Part shown: positions 1 through 6,322 of the stretch, one piece after another
Numbering within the stretch: position 1 is the stretch's first letter
Layout of the letters: each line of letters starts with the position of its first letter
DNA from: Spirochaetaceae bacterium
GTDB lineage: Bacteria > Spirochaetota > Spirochaetia > SZUA-6 > DRHE01
NCBI GenBank assembly: GCA_020353535.1
Contig: CP070696.1
Span: 2,174,992 to 2,238,991, forward strand
DNA length: 64,000 nucleotides
Direction of reading: 5' to 3'
Position numbers and translations under genes: made by a program
Notes under the pieces: generated by a model
Databases searched by the model: none
Told to the model about the DNA's origin: nothing
What the model saw: only the letters and a program-made list of their open reading frames with translations

Positions 1-68
1 CCTGAGCTGTCCCGCAGCTTGGCCAGAACCTGACCGGTAATTTGATCCACCAATTCTTGTGTGTTCAT
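1..68 (-). CDS. 5' end of an unidentified BMC cargo gene (truncated by window edge)
   Basis: The ATG at 66-68 on the minus strand follows a GGGGAG ribosome site and lies 13 bases after the rpiB-like stop. The 23 visible codons begin MNTQELVDQITGQVLAKL, a short amphipathic helix with hydrophobic residues every three to four positions. Such N-terminal helices target enzymes into bacterial microcompartments, and the aldehyde dehydrogenase upstream starts with a similar one. From the RpiB context a DeoC-type aldolase or a PduL-type phosphotransacylase is plausible, but the catalytic part lies outside the window, so the identity is inference. Confidence 0.6.
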   Translation of the reverse strand, partial: MNTQELVDQITGQVLAKLRDSS

Positions 69-81
69 AATGTAACTCCCC

Positions 82-582
82 TTACCAGGTGCTTCTCTCC
101 ACAGCCATCATCTTGTTGATCCGCGGCCAGTGCCGTCCCCCAGCAAAGCGGGTCTCCAACCACACCTTGGACATCTGGCACAACTCGTCCGGGGTGTGCC
201 GCGGACCGCCCAGGGTCAGCACGTTGGCATTGTTGTGTTCCCGGCTGTTTACGACGGTCTTGAGATCGTAGCACAGGGCGGCGCGGATTCCCCTGACCTT
301 GTTGCAGACCATGCTGGAACCGATGCCGGCGCCATCGATCATAATGCCCCGCTCGCACTCCCCGGCAGCGACCTTGCGGGCTACCGCGGCGGCAAAATCA
401 GGGTAGTCGACGCTTTCAGGGCTGAAGCAGCCCACATCGACGACCTTGTAGCCCAGAGTGCTCAGGTAGCTCTTGAGGAGCTCCTTGCCCTTGTAGCCGC
501 CGTGGTCCGAACCGACCGCCACCCGCAGTATCTTGTCTCGGGTGTTCCTCACTCCTGTGACCTTCGCCACACTGTTCGTCAT
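82..582 (-). CDS. rpiB: RpiB/LacAB-family sugar-phosphate isomerase, BMC-associated
   Basis: This 166-residue protein has the RpiB fold signature: an N-terminal GSDHGGYKGKE motif (about residues 24-34), the anion-binding loop MIDGAGIGSSM (81-91), GIRAA (98-102) and SREHNNANVL (113-122). The family interconverts aldose and ketose phosphates such as ribose 5-phosphate and ribulose 5-phosphate. Typical RpiB has Cys in an ICGTG loop; here Asp83 occupies that place. About 18 extra residues precede the core. The start codon overlaps the stop of the upstream pentamer gene by an ATGA-type junction, so it belongs to the BMC operon. Isomerase activity is likely, but the exact sugar is unknown. Confidence 0.88.
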   Translation of the reverse strand: MTNSVAKVTGVRNTRDKILRVAVGSDHGGYKGKELLKSYLSTLGYKVVDVGCFSPESVDYPDFAAAVARKVAAGECERGIMIDGAGIGSSMVCNKVRGIRAALCYDLKTVVNSREHNNANVLTLGGPRHTPDELCQMSKVWLETRFAGGRHWPRINKMMAVERSTW

Positions 583-857
583 CCCTCGCCTCCAATGTTC
601 ACTTCATCCACAATGCCCACGATAATTGTACGAATCGGTGCCATGGGATTCCCGACGATCATACGACCGGAGTTGCCCTCTTCAAGGACCAGCACCGTAT
701 CCCCAATACCGGCCTGCACCACATCCAGAGCAAGAGTCAGCGATCCGGCGTCCTTTCCTTGTGGATCCACGGGTTGAACCATCAGGAGTTTGTATCCCAC
801 CAACACGTCCAACTTGACTGTGGAAACCACACTGCCGATCACCCGTCCCAGGATCAT
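579..857 (-). CDS. BMC-P pentameric shell vertex protein (EutN/CcmL family), copy 1
   Basis: This 92-residue protein starts MILGRVIGSVVST, the usual first beta strand of EutN/CcmL proteins, and has VGYKLLMVQPVD, VVQAGIGDTVLVLEEGNS and IRTIIVGIVDEV in the expected order and length. BMC-P pentamers cap the vertices of the icosahedral shell. It overlaps rpiB downstream and the next BMC-P gene upstream by four bases each, consistent with translational coupling. It is one of four divergent BMC-P paralogues in this operon. Confidence 0.93.
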   Translation of the reverse strand: MILGRVIGSVVSTVKLDVLVGYKLLMVQPVDPQGKDAGSLTLALDVVQAGIGDTVLVLEEGNSGRMIVGNPMAPIRTIIVGIVDEVNIGGEG

Positions 858-1156
858 TTACGCCCTCCGCTGGACTGCGTTCCCTGCCCCTGTTGCCCGT
901 ATACCTGATCCACGATGCCCATCACCGTTGCATCCGAGGGATTGTACCAGTTCTCCAAAGCTAGAGCCGCCTCCCGACCGCCATCCCACAGAACCAGATC
1001 CCCCGGACCAGCCTGCACGGGATCGCAGGCGATCAGGGGTTCCCCGCTGGGCTCGAGCTTTTCATCCACAGGCTGTAGGAGCAGCAATTTCACTCCTCGG
1101 AAGCTTTCCACCTTCTGGGTGCACATCACTGAACCTATTATTCTGCCCAACTTCAC
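854..1156 (-). CDS. BMC-P pentameric shell vertex protein, copy 2
   Basis: I chose the GTG at 1154-1156, giving a 100-residue protein MKLGRIIGSVMCTQ. It matches the usual EutN/CcmL start and has AGGAG seven bases upstream. A TTG at 1171 would add five residues, MRRRP, with no family support. Family features are KLLLLQPVD, VQAGPGDLVLWDGGREA and TVMGIVDQVYG. The C-terminus is a short Gly/Gln/Ser-rich tail. The gene lies between the aldehyde dehydrogenase and copy 1, the latter overlapping by four bases. Confidence 0.9.
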   Translation of the reverse strand: MKLGRIIGSVMCTQKVESFRGVKLLLLQPVDEKLEPSGEPLIACDPVQAGPGDLVLWDGGREAALALENWYNPSDATVMGIVDQVYGQQGQGTQSSGGRK

Positions 1157-1178
1157 CGGTCTTCTCCTCAAAGCTCCT

Positions 1179-2621
1179 CTATACGATCCGGAAGTAGTCG
1201 ATCAGGGCGCAGCGGCGTTCTCTGCTGAAGGTCGTAGCCCGGGTCAGCCCGTCTCCGGTCGGACTGGCGATGGTCCAGGAGGTAAATCCCGCCCCACCGA
1301 ATCCCAGTCCGTTGTAGGCTGATCCGTTCTTCACGAACAGGGAGCAATTCATGATCTTGGCCATTCTGGAGAGCTTCTCGATGTTGCGGGAATGCATCAC
1401 CGCGGTATGGCGGAAGCCGTGCTCGCAGGCTACGGCCAGATCGATGGCTGCGTCCGCATCCCTGCAGCGGACAAGCGGGATCACGGGCATCAGCTGCTCC
1501 GTCCACACGAGGGGATGATCTGCATCCACTTCGCAGAGCAGGATGCGGGTGTCTGCAGGAGCAGTGACACCGATTGCCCGGGCGATCAGGCTGGCGTCCT
1601 TGCCGACGAACTCCTTGTTCGCAGCCCCTTCGTGTCCCGGCTTTCCCGGATCCGCGATGACAAGCTTGGTGACCGCGTCGACCTGACTGCGGTTCAGCTC
1701 GTATGCACCATTTTTCCTCAATTCCTCTTTCAGGGCATCGGCGATCGAGTCAACAGCCAGAATTTCTTTCTCGTCGATACAGATAATGTTGTTGTCGAAG
1801 CTCGTGCCGCTGACGATATCCCGCCCCGCCTTGATCAGGTCCGCGGTTTCATCCACCACGCAGGGAGGATTTCCGGGACCCGCGGCGATGACCTTCTTCT
1901 GGCTCTTCATGGCCGCCCGCACCACTCCGGGGCCGCCGGTTACCACCAGCAGATCGATCTCCGCGTGCTCGAACAGGCTCTGAGCACTCTGGATGGTGGG
2001 TTCGGCCACGGTGCACAGCAGGTTGGGCGGACCGCCGGCGGAGGTGACGGCCTGGTTGAGAAAACCTATGGTAAAGGCCGACACCCCTTTGGCAGACGGG
2101 TGAGGATTGAAGACCACCGCGTTGCCCGCGGAGATCATGCCAATGGCGTTGTTGATAATCGTCTCCGTCGGATTGGTACTCGGTGTGATCGATCCCACCA
2201 CGCCGTAGGGAGCCCGTTCCACCAGGGTCAGGCCGTGATCGTCGCTGAAGGTCACGGGTCTCAAGTCCTCGACTCCCGGAGTCATCTCCGCTGCCACCCT
2301 GTTCTTCAGCACTTTGTCCTCCCGCCGTCCCATCCCGGTTTCCTTGACTGCCAGATCAGCCAGCCGCTCCAGATTCCGCAGAACCCCCTGCCGCATGGCG
2401 GCTATCATCTTGCGGCGGGTATCCAGTGTGCGGGCCATCAGCTCGTTGTGGGCGCCGCGGGCGGCCCGAATTGCCCCGTCAATGTCCGGAAACACGCCGG
2501 CTCGTGAACCGCTGCCGGTTTCGCTGCCAGGGATACGCGAGGGGCTGCGCAGGATTTTGCCGTCCAGGCTGGTGAGCACCTGCTCCACCAACTCCCGGAC
2601 ACTTGCCTCGGTTATTTCCAT
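1179..2621 (-). CDS. CoA-acylating aldehyde dehydrogenase of the BMC (PduP/EutE family)
   Basis: This 480-residue protein has an N-terminal amphipathic peptide (about residues 3-20, EITEASVRELVEQVLTSL) followed by a low-complexity linker to about residue 45, the usual layout of an encapsulated enzyme. The catalytic domain carries the family motifs SITPSTNPTET (144-154), HPSAKG (174-179) and AAGPGNPPCVVDETAD (246-261). The predicted catalytic cysteine is Cys281 in NNIICIDEKE. The enzyme turns an aldehyde plus CoA and NAD into acyl-CoA. With a DeoC-type aldolase the aldehyde would be acetaldehyde, but that partner is not visible here. The start overlaps the end of the BMC-T gene by ten bases. 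Confidence 0.95.
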   Translation of the reverse strand: MEITEASVRELVEQVLTSLDGKILRSPSRIPGSETGSGSRAGVFPDIDGAIRAARGAHNELMARTLDTRRKMIAAMRQGVLRNLERLADLAVKETGMGRREDKVLKNRVAAEMTPGVEDLRPVTFSDDHGLTLVERAPYGVVGSITPSTNPTETIINNAIGMISAGNAVVFNPHPSAKGVSAFTIGFLNQAVTSAGGPPNLLCTVAEPTIQSAQSLFEHAEIDLLVVTGGPGVVRAAMKSQKKVIAAGPGNPPCVVDETADLIKAGRDIVSGTSFDNNIICIDEKEILAVDSIADALKEELRKNGAYELNRSQVDAVTKLVIADPGKPGHEGAANKEFVGKDASLIARAIGVTAPADTRILLCEVDADHPLVWTEQLMPVIPLVRCRDADAAIDLAVACEHGFRHTAVMHSRNIEKLSRMAKIMNCSLFVKNGSAYNGLGFGGAGFTSWTIASPTGDGLTRATTFSRERRCALIDYFRIV

Positions 2622-3196
2622 ATCTCATCCACCTCCGGCTGATCTTTGAGCAGATGCTCCCAGATGTCCGGATGCGGCCTGGGGATCAGCACCTGCCTGC
2701 AGAGCAGCCCTTTGCCTTGAACATAACCACCACCGGCAGCCAGAGAGGCCTGGACGTCCTCCAACCGGCCCATCACCTTGATCGTCGATTTGCCGCCCAT
2801 GCCGCCGGCCAGTCGAATCTCCGGAATCTGCACCTCCGCCTCCTTGGCCGCCCGATCCGCCGCCACGATCCCCGCGGTGACCGATAAACTTTCGATGATC
2901 CCCAAAGCATCCCATTCCCGGACTGCTACCGGTCCCGCGATGGCGGGGATCACTCTTCGATGCAGGTTGGGGATGAACAGCTCATCGAGCAGGTCCTCCC
3001 CGCCGTTGTCTCTACCTGCGGACAGGGATGCCTCCACCGATGCCACGTCTCCTGTAAACAAGGTAACCAGCTTCCCCGGCGTGACAATGCGTGTTGCCAG
3101 GATCCGTACCGGCGCCGCCTTGACGATCGCGTCCAGGGCCAAGAATCCGGTGGCGATGCTGGAGAACTCCTGAACACCGATGACATCCACCTCCAA
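2612..3196 (-). CDS. Tandem-domain BMC-T shell protein, single-ring type
   Basis: I chose the TTG at 3194-3196, giving 194 residues, because GGAGGGG lies six bases upstream and the protein then begins MEVDVIGVQEFSSIATGF. An upstream TTG at 3226 would add ten unsupported residues. Two BMC domains are visible: about 3-95, with ATGFLALDAIVKAAPVRIL and TGDVASVEASL, and about 100-190, with ALGIIESLSVTAGIVAADRAAK and GRLEDVQASLAAG. It resembles single-layer trimers such as Haliangium BMC-T1 rather than the stacked type. It forms pseudohexameric facet tiles with a pore that may carry metabolites or electrons. Confidence 0.92.
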   Translation of the reverse strand: MEVDVIGVQEFSSIATGFLALDAIVKAAPVRILATRIVTPGKLVTLFTGDVASVEASLSAGRDNGGEDLLDELFIPNLHRRVIPAIAGPVAVREWDALGIIESLSVTAGIVAADRAAKEAEVQIPEIRLAGGMGGKSTIKVMGRLEDVQASLAAGGGYVQGKGLLCRQVLIPRPHPDIWEHLLKDQPEVDEIWK

Positions 3197-3209
3197 CGCC
3201 TTCCCCTCC

Positions 3210-3497
3210 CTACTTTCGAAAGACAACTTGACCCTGTTCGTCCACCAAGTCCACGATTCCGCAGATCAGCGCATCCACGGGTTTGCGGTCGCTCAAGCTC
3301 GTCTGTCTGCAGGAGGAGCCCTGGGCGATCATCACCAGTTCACCAACCCCCGCGTTCACCACATCCAAGGCCACATGATAACGTCCCCGGCCCTTCCCGC
3401 GATGACTGCACTGCTCCACCAGCAGGTATTTGGCGCCGGCGATGCCGTCCGCCCGGCGGGTCGCCACCACCGTGCCGACCACTTCCGCGAAGATCAT
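3210..3497 (-). CDS. BMC-P pentameric shell vertex protein, copy 3
   Basis: This 95-residue EutN/CcmL protein begins MIFAEVVGTVVATRR and has AKYLLVEQC, VALDVVNAGVGELVMIAQGSS and ALICGIVDLVDEQG. It overlaps BMC-P copy 4 by four bases. Copies 3 and 4 share a GSSCRQTS/GSSSRMTT segment after the central strand, so they are closer to each other than to copies 1 and 2. The operon therefore has two BMC-P subtypes. Confidence 0.93.
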   Translation of the reverse strand: MIFAEVVGTVVATRRADGIAGAKYLLVEQCSHRGKGRGRYHVALDVVNAGVGELVMIAQGSSCRQTSLSDRKPVDALICGIVDLVDEQGQVVFRK

Positions 3498-3793
3498 ACC
3501 CGATCCTTCTGGTAGACCAACTCGCCCTTTACGTCGATGGAGTCCACGATGGCGATGATGGCCGCATCACTGGGCTTGCCGTCGGTGACCGTTGTCATAC
3601 GGGAGCTGGATCCGGAGGCGTAAAAAACCACCTCTCCTATCCCAGCGCCGACGGAGTCCATGGCCACCACGTAGTCCTTCTTACCTTCCATGGTGGCGGC
3701 ATCGATCTTCTCCAGCAGGAGGAACTTGATGCCCTCGATCCGCTGCTCCTTGCGGGTGGAGACAACGGTACCGGTCACGCGAGCCAGAATCAT
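3494..3793 (-). CDS. BMC-P pentameric shell vertex protein, copy 4
   Basis: The ATG at 3791-3793 gives a 99-residue protein beginning MILARVTGTVVSTRKEQ, the standard EutN/CcmL start. The open frame extends further upstream only as an antisense-like shadow of the preceding BMC-H tail. Family motifs are KFLLLEKIDAATMEG, VAMDSVGAGIGEVVFYASGSSS and AAIIAIVDSIDV. Two bases separate it from the BMC-H gene upstream. Confidence 0.92.
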   Translation of the reverse strand: MILARVTGTVVSTRKEQRIEGIKFLLLEKIDAATMEGKKDYVVAMDSVGAGIGEVVFYASGSSSRMTTVTDGKPSDAAIIAIVDSIDVKGELVYQKDRV

Positions 3794-3795
3794 GT

Positions 3796-4188
3796 TCAGG
3801 CGCTCTTGGCCGAACGCTTGGCCTGAGGCGGTCCGCCGCCCGACGACCGTACCCCAGTAGTTGATCCACCATCCTGCGACGGCGAGCCGCTGCCACTCGG
3901 TCCACGGCCCAGAGGAAGCACGCCGTCCACGTTGCCGTGGGGTCTGGGGATTATGTGGACGGAGATCACCTCTCCGACCCGCTCCGCAGCCCGGCCGCCC
4001 GCATCCAGAGCCGCCCGCACCGCGGCCACATCGCCGCGAACGACCGCTGTTACATAGCCTCCGCCGGTCTTCTCGTAGTTCGTGAGCTCCACCTTGGCCG
4101 CCTTGACCATGGCATCGGATGCCTCCACCATGGCGGCGAATCCGCGACACTCGATCATCCCTAACGCATCGGAATACACGTCATCCAT
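3796..4188 (-). CDS. BMC-H hexameric shell protein with long C-terminal tail
   Basis: The canonical BMC domain occupies residues 1-90: [20 protein letters not shown], then [24 protein letters not shown] and [12 protein letters not shown]. The protein is 130 residues, with about 37 extra residues rich in Gly, Ser, Pro, Gln and Lys that end PPQAKRSAKSA. The core is nearly identical to the BMC-H encoded at 4962-5270, so a recent duplication followed by tail divergence is likely. BMC-H hexamers form the bulk of shell facets. A structured 116-base gap precedes this gene. Confidence 0.95.
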   Translation of the reverse strand: MDDVYSDALGMIECRGFAAMVEASDAMVKAAKVELTNYEKTGGGYVTAVVRGDVAAVRAALDAGGRAAERVGEVISVHIIPRPHGNVDGVLPLGRGPSGSGSPSQDGGSTTGVRSSGGGPPQAKRSAKSA

Positions 4189-4248
4189 CGCTTATCTCCT
4201 CTCAACCTTCGTATCCTCATTTCTGCTATCGGATGCCAGCACCGCCGG

Positions 4249-4282
4249 CTGCCCGTTCACTGCGGTTTCCACCGCCGGGCAG
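4249..4282 (-). promoter_or_regulatory. Stem-loop in the BMC mRNA between BMC-T(stacked) and BMC-H genes
   Basis: CTGCCCG (4249-4255) pairs with CGGGCAG (4276-4282). Inside this, GCGGT (4262-4266) pairs with ACCGC (4271-4275) around a four-base loop, leaving a six-base asymmetric bulge. No T-run follows in the direction of transcription, so it is not a standard terminator. It may be an RNA-processing or stability element that sets the amount of the downstream BMC-H protein. Function is inference. Confidence 0.5.
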
Positions 4283-4304
4283 TATATAGCGATCCCACCA
4301 ACTC

Positions 4305-4949
4305 CTACTCAGCCTGGCCGCCCGGTTCACGGCCGGCCAGACTCTTCAGCCGGGATTCCACAATTTCCTTGCTCACCAGCACCTCCGCCTCTTCTCCGGC
4401 GATGTACACCCTGCCGAAGCGCCCCACGCCCTGCACGTTGATGATATTGATGTGGGAAGCCTTTTCCGCTTCATTGGCGGCGAAATAGGCGTACCCCGAG
4501 GGTTCAATCTCCAGGACGTAGAGGGTGTCTCCGCGCAGGACCATGTTGCCGTAGCGGATCTTGTTGATCAGCTGTGCATGGTGATCAGAGATGTTCTTGA
4601 TCAACTGACTGGTGAGGATTCGCGGCTTCATCCGCTCTTCCTCGCTGCGCCCCAGCTCCCTGAGAATGGCCGCCCCGGCCTGGCGGGCATCCGCCTGGCT
4701 GTCCGAATGGACCTCCAGCAGTCCGAACAGACGCTCTACGAACTGGATTCCCGGGGTCACGTTGGTCGCCTTGAGGGCGATATCCGTGAAGCGATTAATC
4801 TCGATACCGGGAGAAATCTCCACGATCATGCATGCCTGCAGCGCCACCGGGTAGTAGCCCCGGGAGGTGGTGGCCATAAAGGAGGCCATCTGATACTGCA
4901 GCGAATCGAGGAAGATGTAGGTTCTTAGATCGATACGCTCCTCTGCCAT
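4305..4949 (-). CDS. Tandem-domain BMC-T shell protein, stacked double-ring type
   Basis: This 214-residue protein lacks the obvious BMC signature but matches, from memory, the stacked BMC-T proteins of Haliangium ochraceum: RTYIFLDSLQ near the start, VEISPGIEINRFTDIALKAT, FGLLEVHSDSQADARQAG, LEIEPSGYAYFAANEAEKAS and FGRVYIAGEEAEV. Two degenerate BMC domains span about 25-95 and 130-205. Proteins of this class form two stacked trimers with a gated central pore, suited to larger metabolites or cofactors. It lies between the two BMC-H genes. Confidence 0.88.
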   Translation of the reverse strand: MAEERIDLRTYIFLDSLQYQMASFMATTSRGYYPVALQACMIVEISPGIEINRFTDIALKATNVTPGIQFVERLFGLLEVHSDSQADARQAGAAILRELGRSEEERMKPRILTSQLIKNISDHHAQLINKIRYGNMVLRGDTLYVLEIEPSGYAYFAANEAEKASHINIINVQGVGRFGRVYIAGEEAEVLVSKEIVESRLKSLAGREPGGQAE

Positions 4950-4961
4950 GACTCGTGCCTC

Positions 4962-5270
4962 TTATGATTCCGGCTGCACGTCTTGCAGCCCCAGAGGCAG
5001 CGCACTATCCACGTTGCTGTGGGGCCGCGGAATGATATGCACGGAGATCACTTCTCCGACACGTTCTGCAGCCCGGCCGCCCGCATCCAGCGCCGCCCGC
5101 ACCGCGGCCACGTCGCCGCGAACGATGGCGGTAACGTAGCCACCGCCGGTCTTTTCGTAGCGCATCAACTCTACCTTGGCCGCCTTGACCATCGCGTCGG
5201 AAGCTTCCACCATGGCGGCGAAACCGCGACACTCGATCATTCCCAATGCATTCGCATAAACCTCAGCCAT
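4962..5270 (-). CDS. BMC-H hexameric shell protein, first gene of the operon
   Basis: This 102-residue canonical BMC-H has [37 protein letters not shown] and [18 protein letters not shown]. It has the strongest ribosome site in the locus, AGGAGG six bases before ATG, as expected for the major facet protein. The first 90 residues are almost the same as the BMC-H at 3796-4188, but this copy lacks the long charged tail. It is transcribed leftward from the AT-rich gap shared with the DeoR-family gene. Confidence 0.96.
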   Translation of the reverse strand: MAEVYANALGMIECRGFAAMVEASDAMVKAAKVELMRYEKTGGGYVTAIVRGDVAAVRAALDAGGRAAERVGEVISVHIIPRPHSNVDSALPLGLQDVQPES

Positions 5271-5355
5271 GTTTCCTCCTGCACATGTTTCTCATTTTAG
5301 TGTTATTTTCGGCACATAGTACAATATTGATTGACATTTTTTTATCACTAATACT

Positions 5356-5416
5356 AATTTTATGTTAAATATGATGGATTTGTCAAGAATAATTGTAAAA
5401 TTTTTAACATAAAATT
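5356..5416. promoter_or_regulatory. Inverted-repeat operator candidate between BMC operon and DeoR gene
   Basis: AATTTTATGTTAAA at 5356-5369 and its exact reverse complement TTTAACATAAAATT at 5403-5416 lie 47 bases apart, centre to centre, within a strongly AT-rich stretch (5290-5450) between divergent genes. DeoR-family repressors commonly bind repeated or inverted sites at such distances and can loop the DNA. The right arm lies just upstream of the deoR -35 box, and the left arm lies on the side of the BMC promoter. Binding by the adjacent regulator is inference. Confidence 0.65.
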
Positions 5417-5426
5417 TATTTTTTTC

Positions 5427-5454
5427 TTGATGTTCACAACATTTCTGCTATAAT
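5427..5454 (+). promoter_or_regulatory. Promoter of the DeoR-family regulator
   Basis: TTGATG at 5427-5432 and a perfect TATAAT at 5449-5454 are separated by 16 bases. Transcription would start near 5461, some 30 bases before the ATG at 5492. This also shows that the earlier in-frame ATG at 5453, inside the -10 box, is not the start codon. Confidence 0.75.
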
Positions 5455-5491
5455 GGGGAGATCCTATCTTATTTTAACAGAGCGAGGCCGG

Positions 5492-6262
5492 ATGAGCAGT
5501 CGACGGGATCGCCTGGCAGCGATCGTCCAGATCCTCCAGGTCCAACACGCCGCCACGCTGGCGGAACTGGCGGAAAGACTTTCGGTATCGGAGATGACGA
5601 TCCGACGGGATCTGAATCTCCTGGCCCGGGATGAGATCGTGAAGGTCCTTCATTCCGGCGCGATCCTGAATCCGGGCAGTGTGGGATCCTCCCGCTACTC
5701 CCTGGCCGAAGCCGGAGCCCAACGGCGGGAGCTCAAGATGGCTATCGGCGCAAGAGCCGCAACCATGCTGGCTGAGGGAGACGTCGTCATCATCGACGGG
5801 GGCTCCACCACCGAATACCTGGCCAAGAGCATCCCGGAGACCCTCCGGCTTACCGTACTGTGCTGGGCTCTCAACATTTTGGTAGAGGTTCATCGCCGAG
5901 AACGCTGCTCCCTCGTGTTCGCCGGGGGCAGCCTGCATGAGAACAGCCTGGTGTTTGAAAGCCCGGAGGGCGTCGGAATGATAAAGCGCTACCGGGCCAA
6001 CAAGGCTTTCATCTCCGCCAGCGGGGTCAGCGAAAAACTTGGAGTAACCTGCACCAATGCCTATGAGATCGAAGTCAAGAAAGCGGCGATCCGCTCCTCT
6101 CTTGATCGCATCCTCCTGGTGGATTCCAGCAAATACGGCACGATCCAGCCCGCCTACTTCGCCGACCTCTCCGAATTCACTGCCGTGGTTACCGACTCCG
6201 GCATCCCGCCGGAGCAGGCCGAGTATATCCGCAGCCTGGGTATCGCCCTGCACATCACCTGA
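5492..6262 (+). CDS. DeoR-family transcriptional regulator, probable BMC repressor
   Basis: This 256-residue protein has an N-terminal DeoR winged helix (ATLAELAERLSVSEMTIRRDL, about residues 20-40) and a C-terminal DeoRC sugar-phosphate sensor domain with IDGGSTTEYLAK. I chose ATG 5492 because the upstream ATG overlaps the -10 box and the family starts close to the helix-turn-helix. Divergent placement next to the BMC operon is typical for DeoR proteins that sense a sugar phosphate made or used in the compartment. It could instead or also affect the trehalose operon, whose first gene starts 60 bases downstream. Confidence 0.93.
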   Translation: MSSRRDRLAAIVQILQVQHAATLAELAERLSVSEMTIRRDLNLLARDEIVKVLHSGAILNPGSVGSSRYSLAEAGAQRRELKMAIGARAATMLAEGDVVIIDGGSTTEYLAKSIPETLRLTVLCWALNILVEVHRRERCSLVFAGGSLHENSLVFESPEGVGMIKRYRANKAFISASGVSEKLGVTCTNAYEIEVKKAAIRSSLDRILLVDSSKYGTIQPAYFADLSEFTAVVTDSGIPPEQAEYIRSLGIALHIT

Positions 6263-6322
6263 AACATTCCACGAGCATCCTTGAAGGGATGCCTCAATCC
6301 CAATACACTGAAACTACGGGAA

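Noticed and set aside
1392..2507. Long plus-strand open frame of 371 codons
   Set aside because: It lies opposite the aldehyde dehydrogenase gene, has no recognisable family motif, and is explained by the codon bias of the real gene.
5271..5355. Precise -35/-10 boxes for the BMC operon
   Set aside because: Several AT-rich candidates exist (TACTAT, TAAAAT, TTGTAC) but none gives a convincing pair with normal spacing, so no position is claimed.
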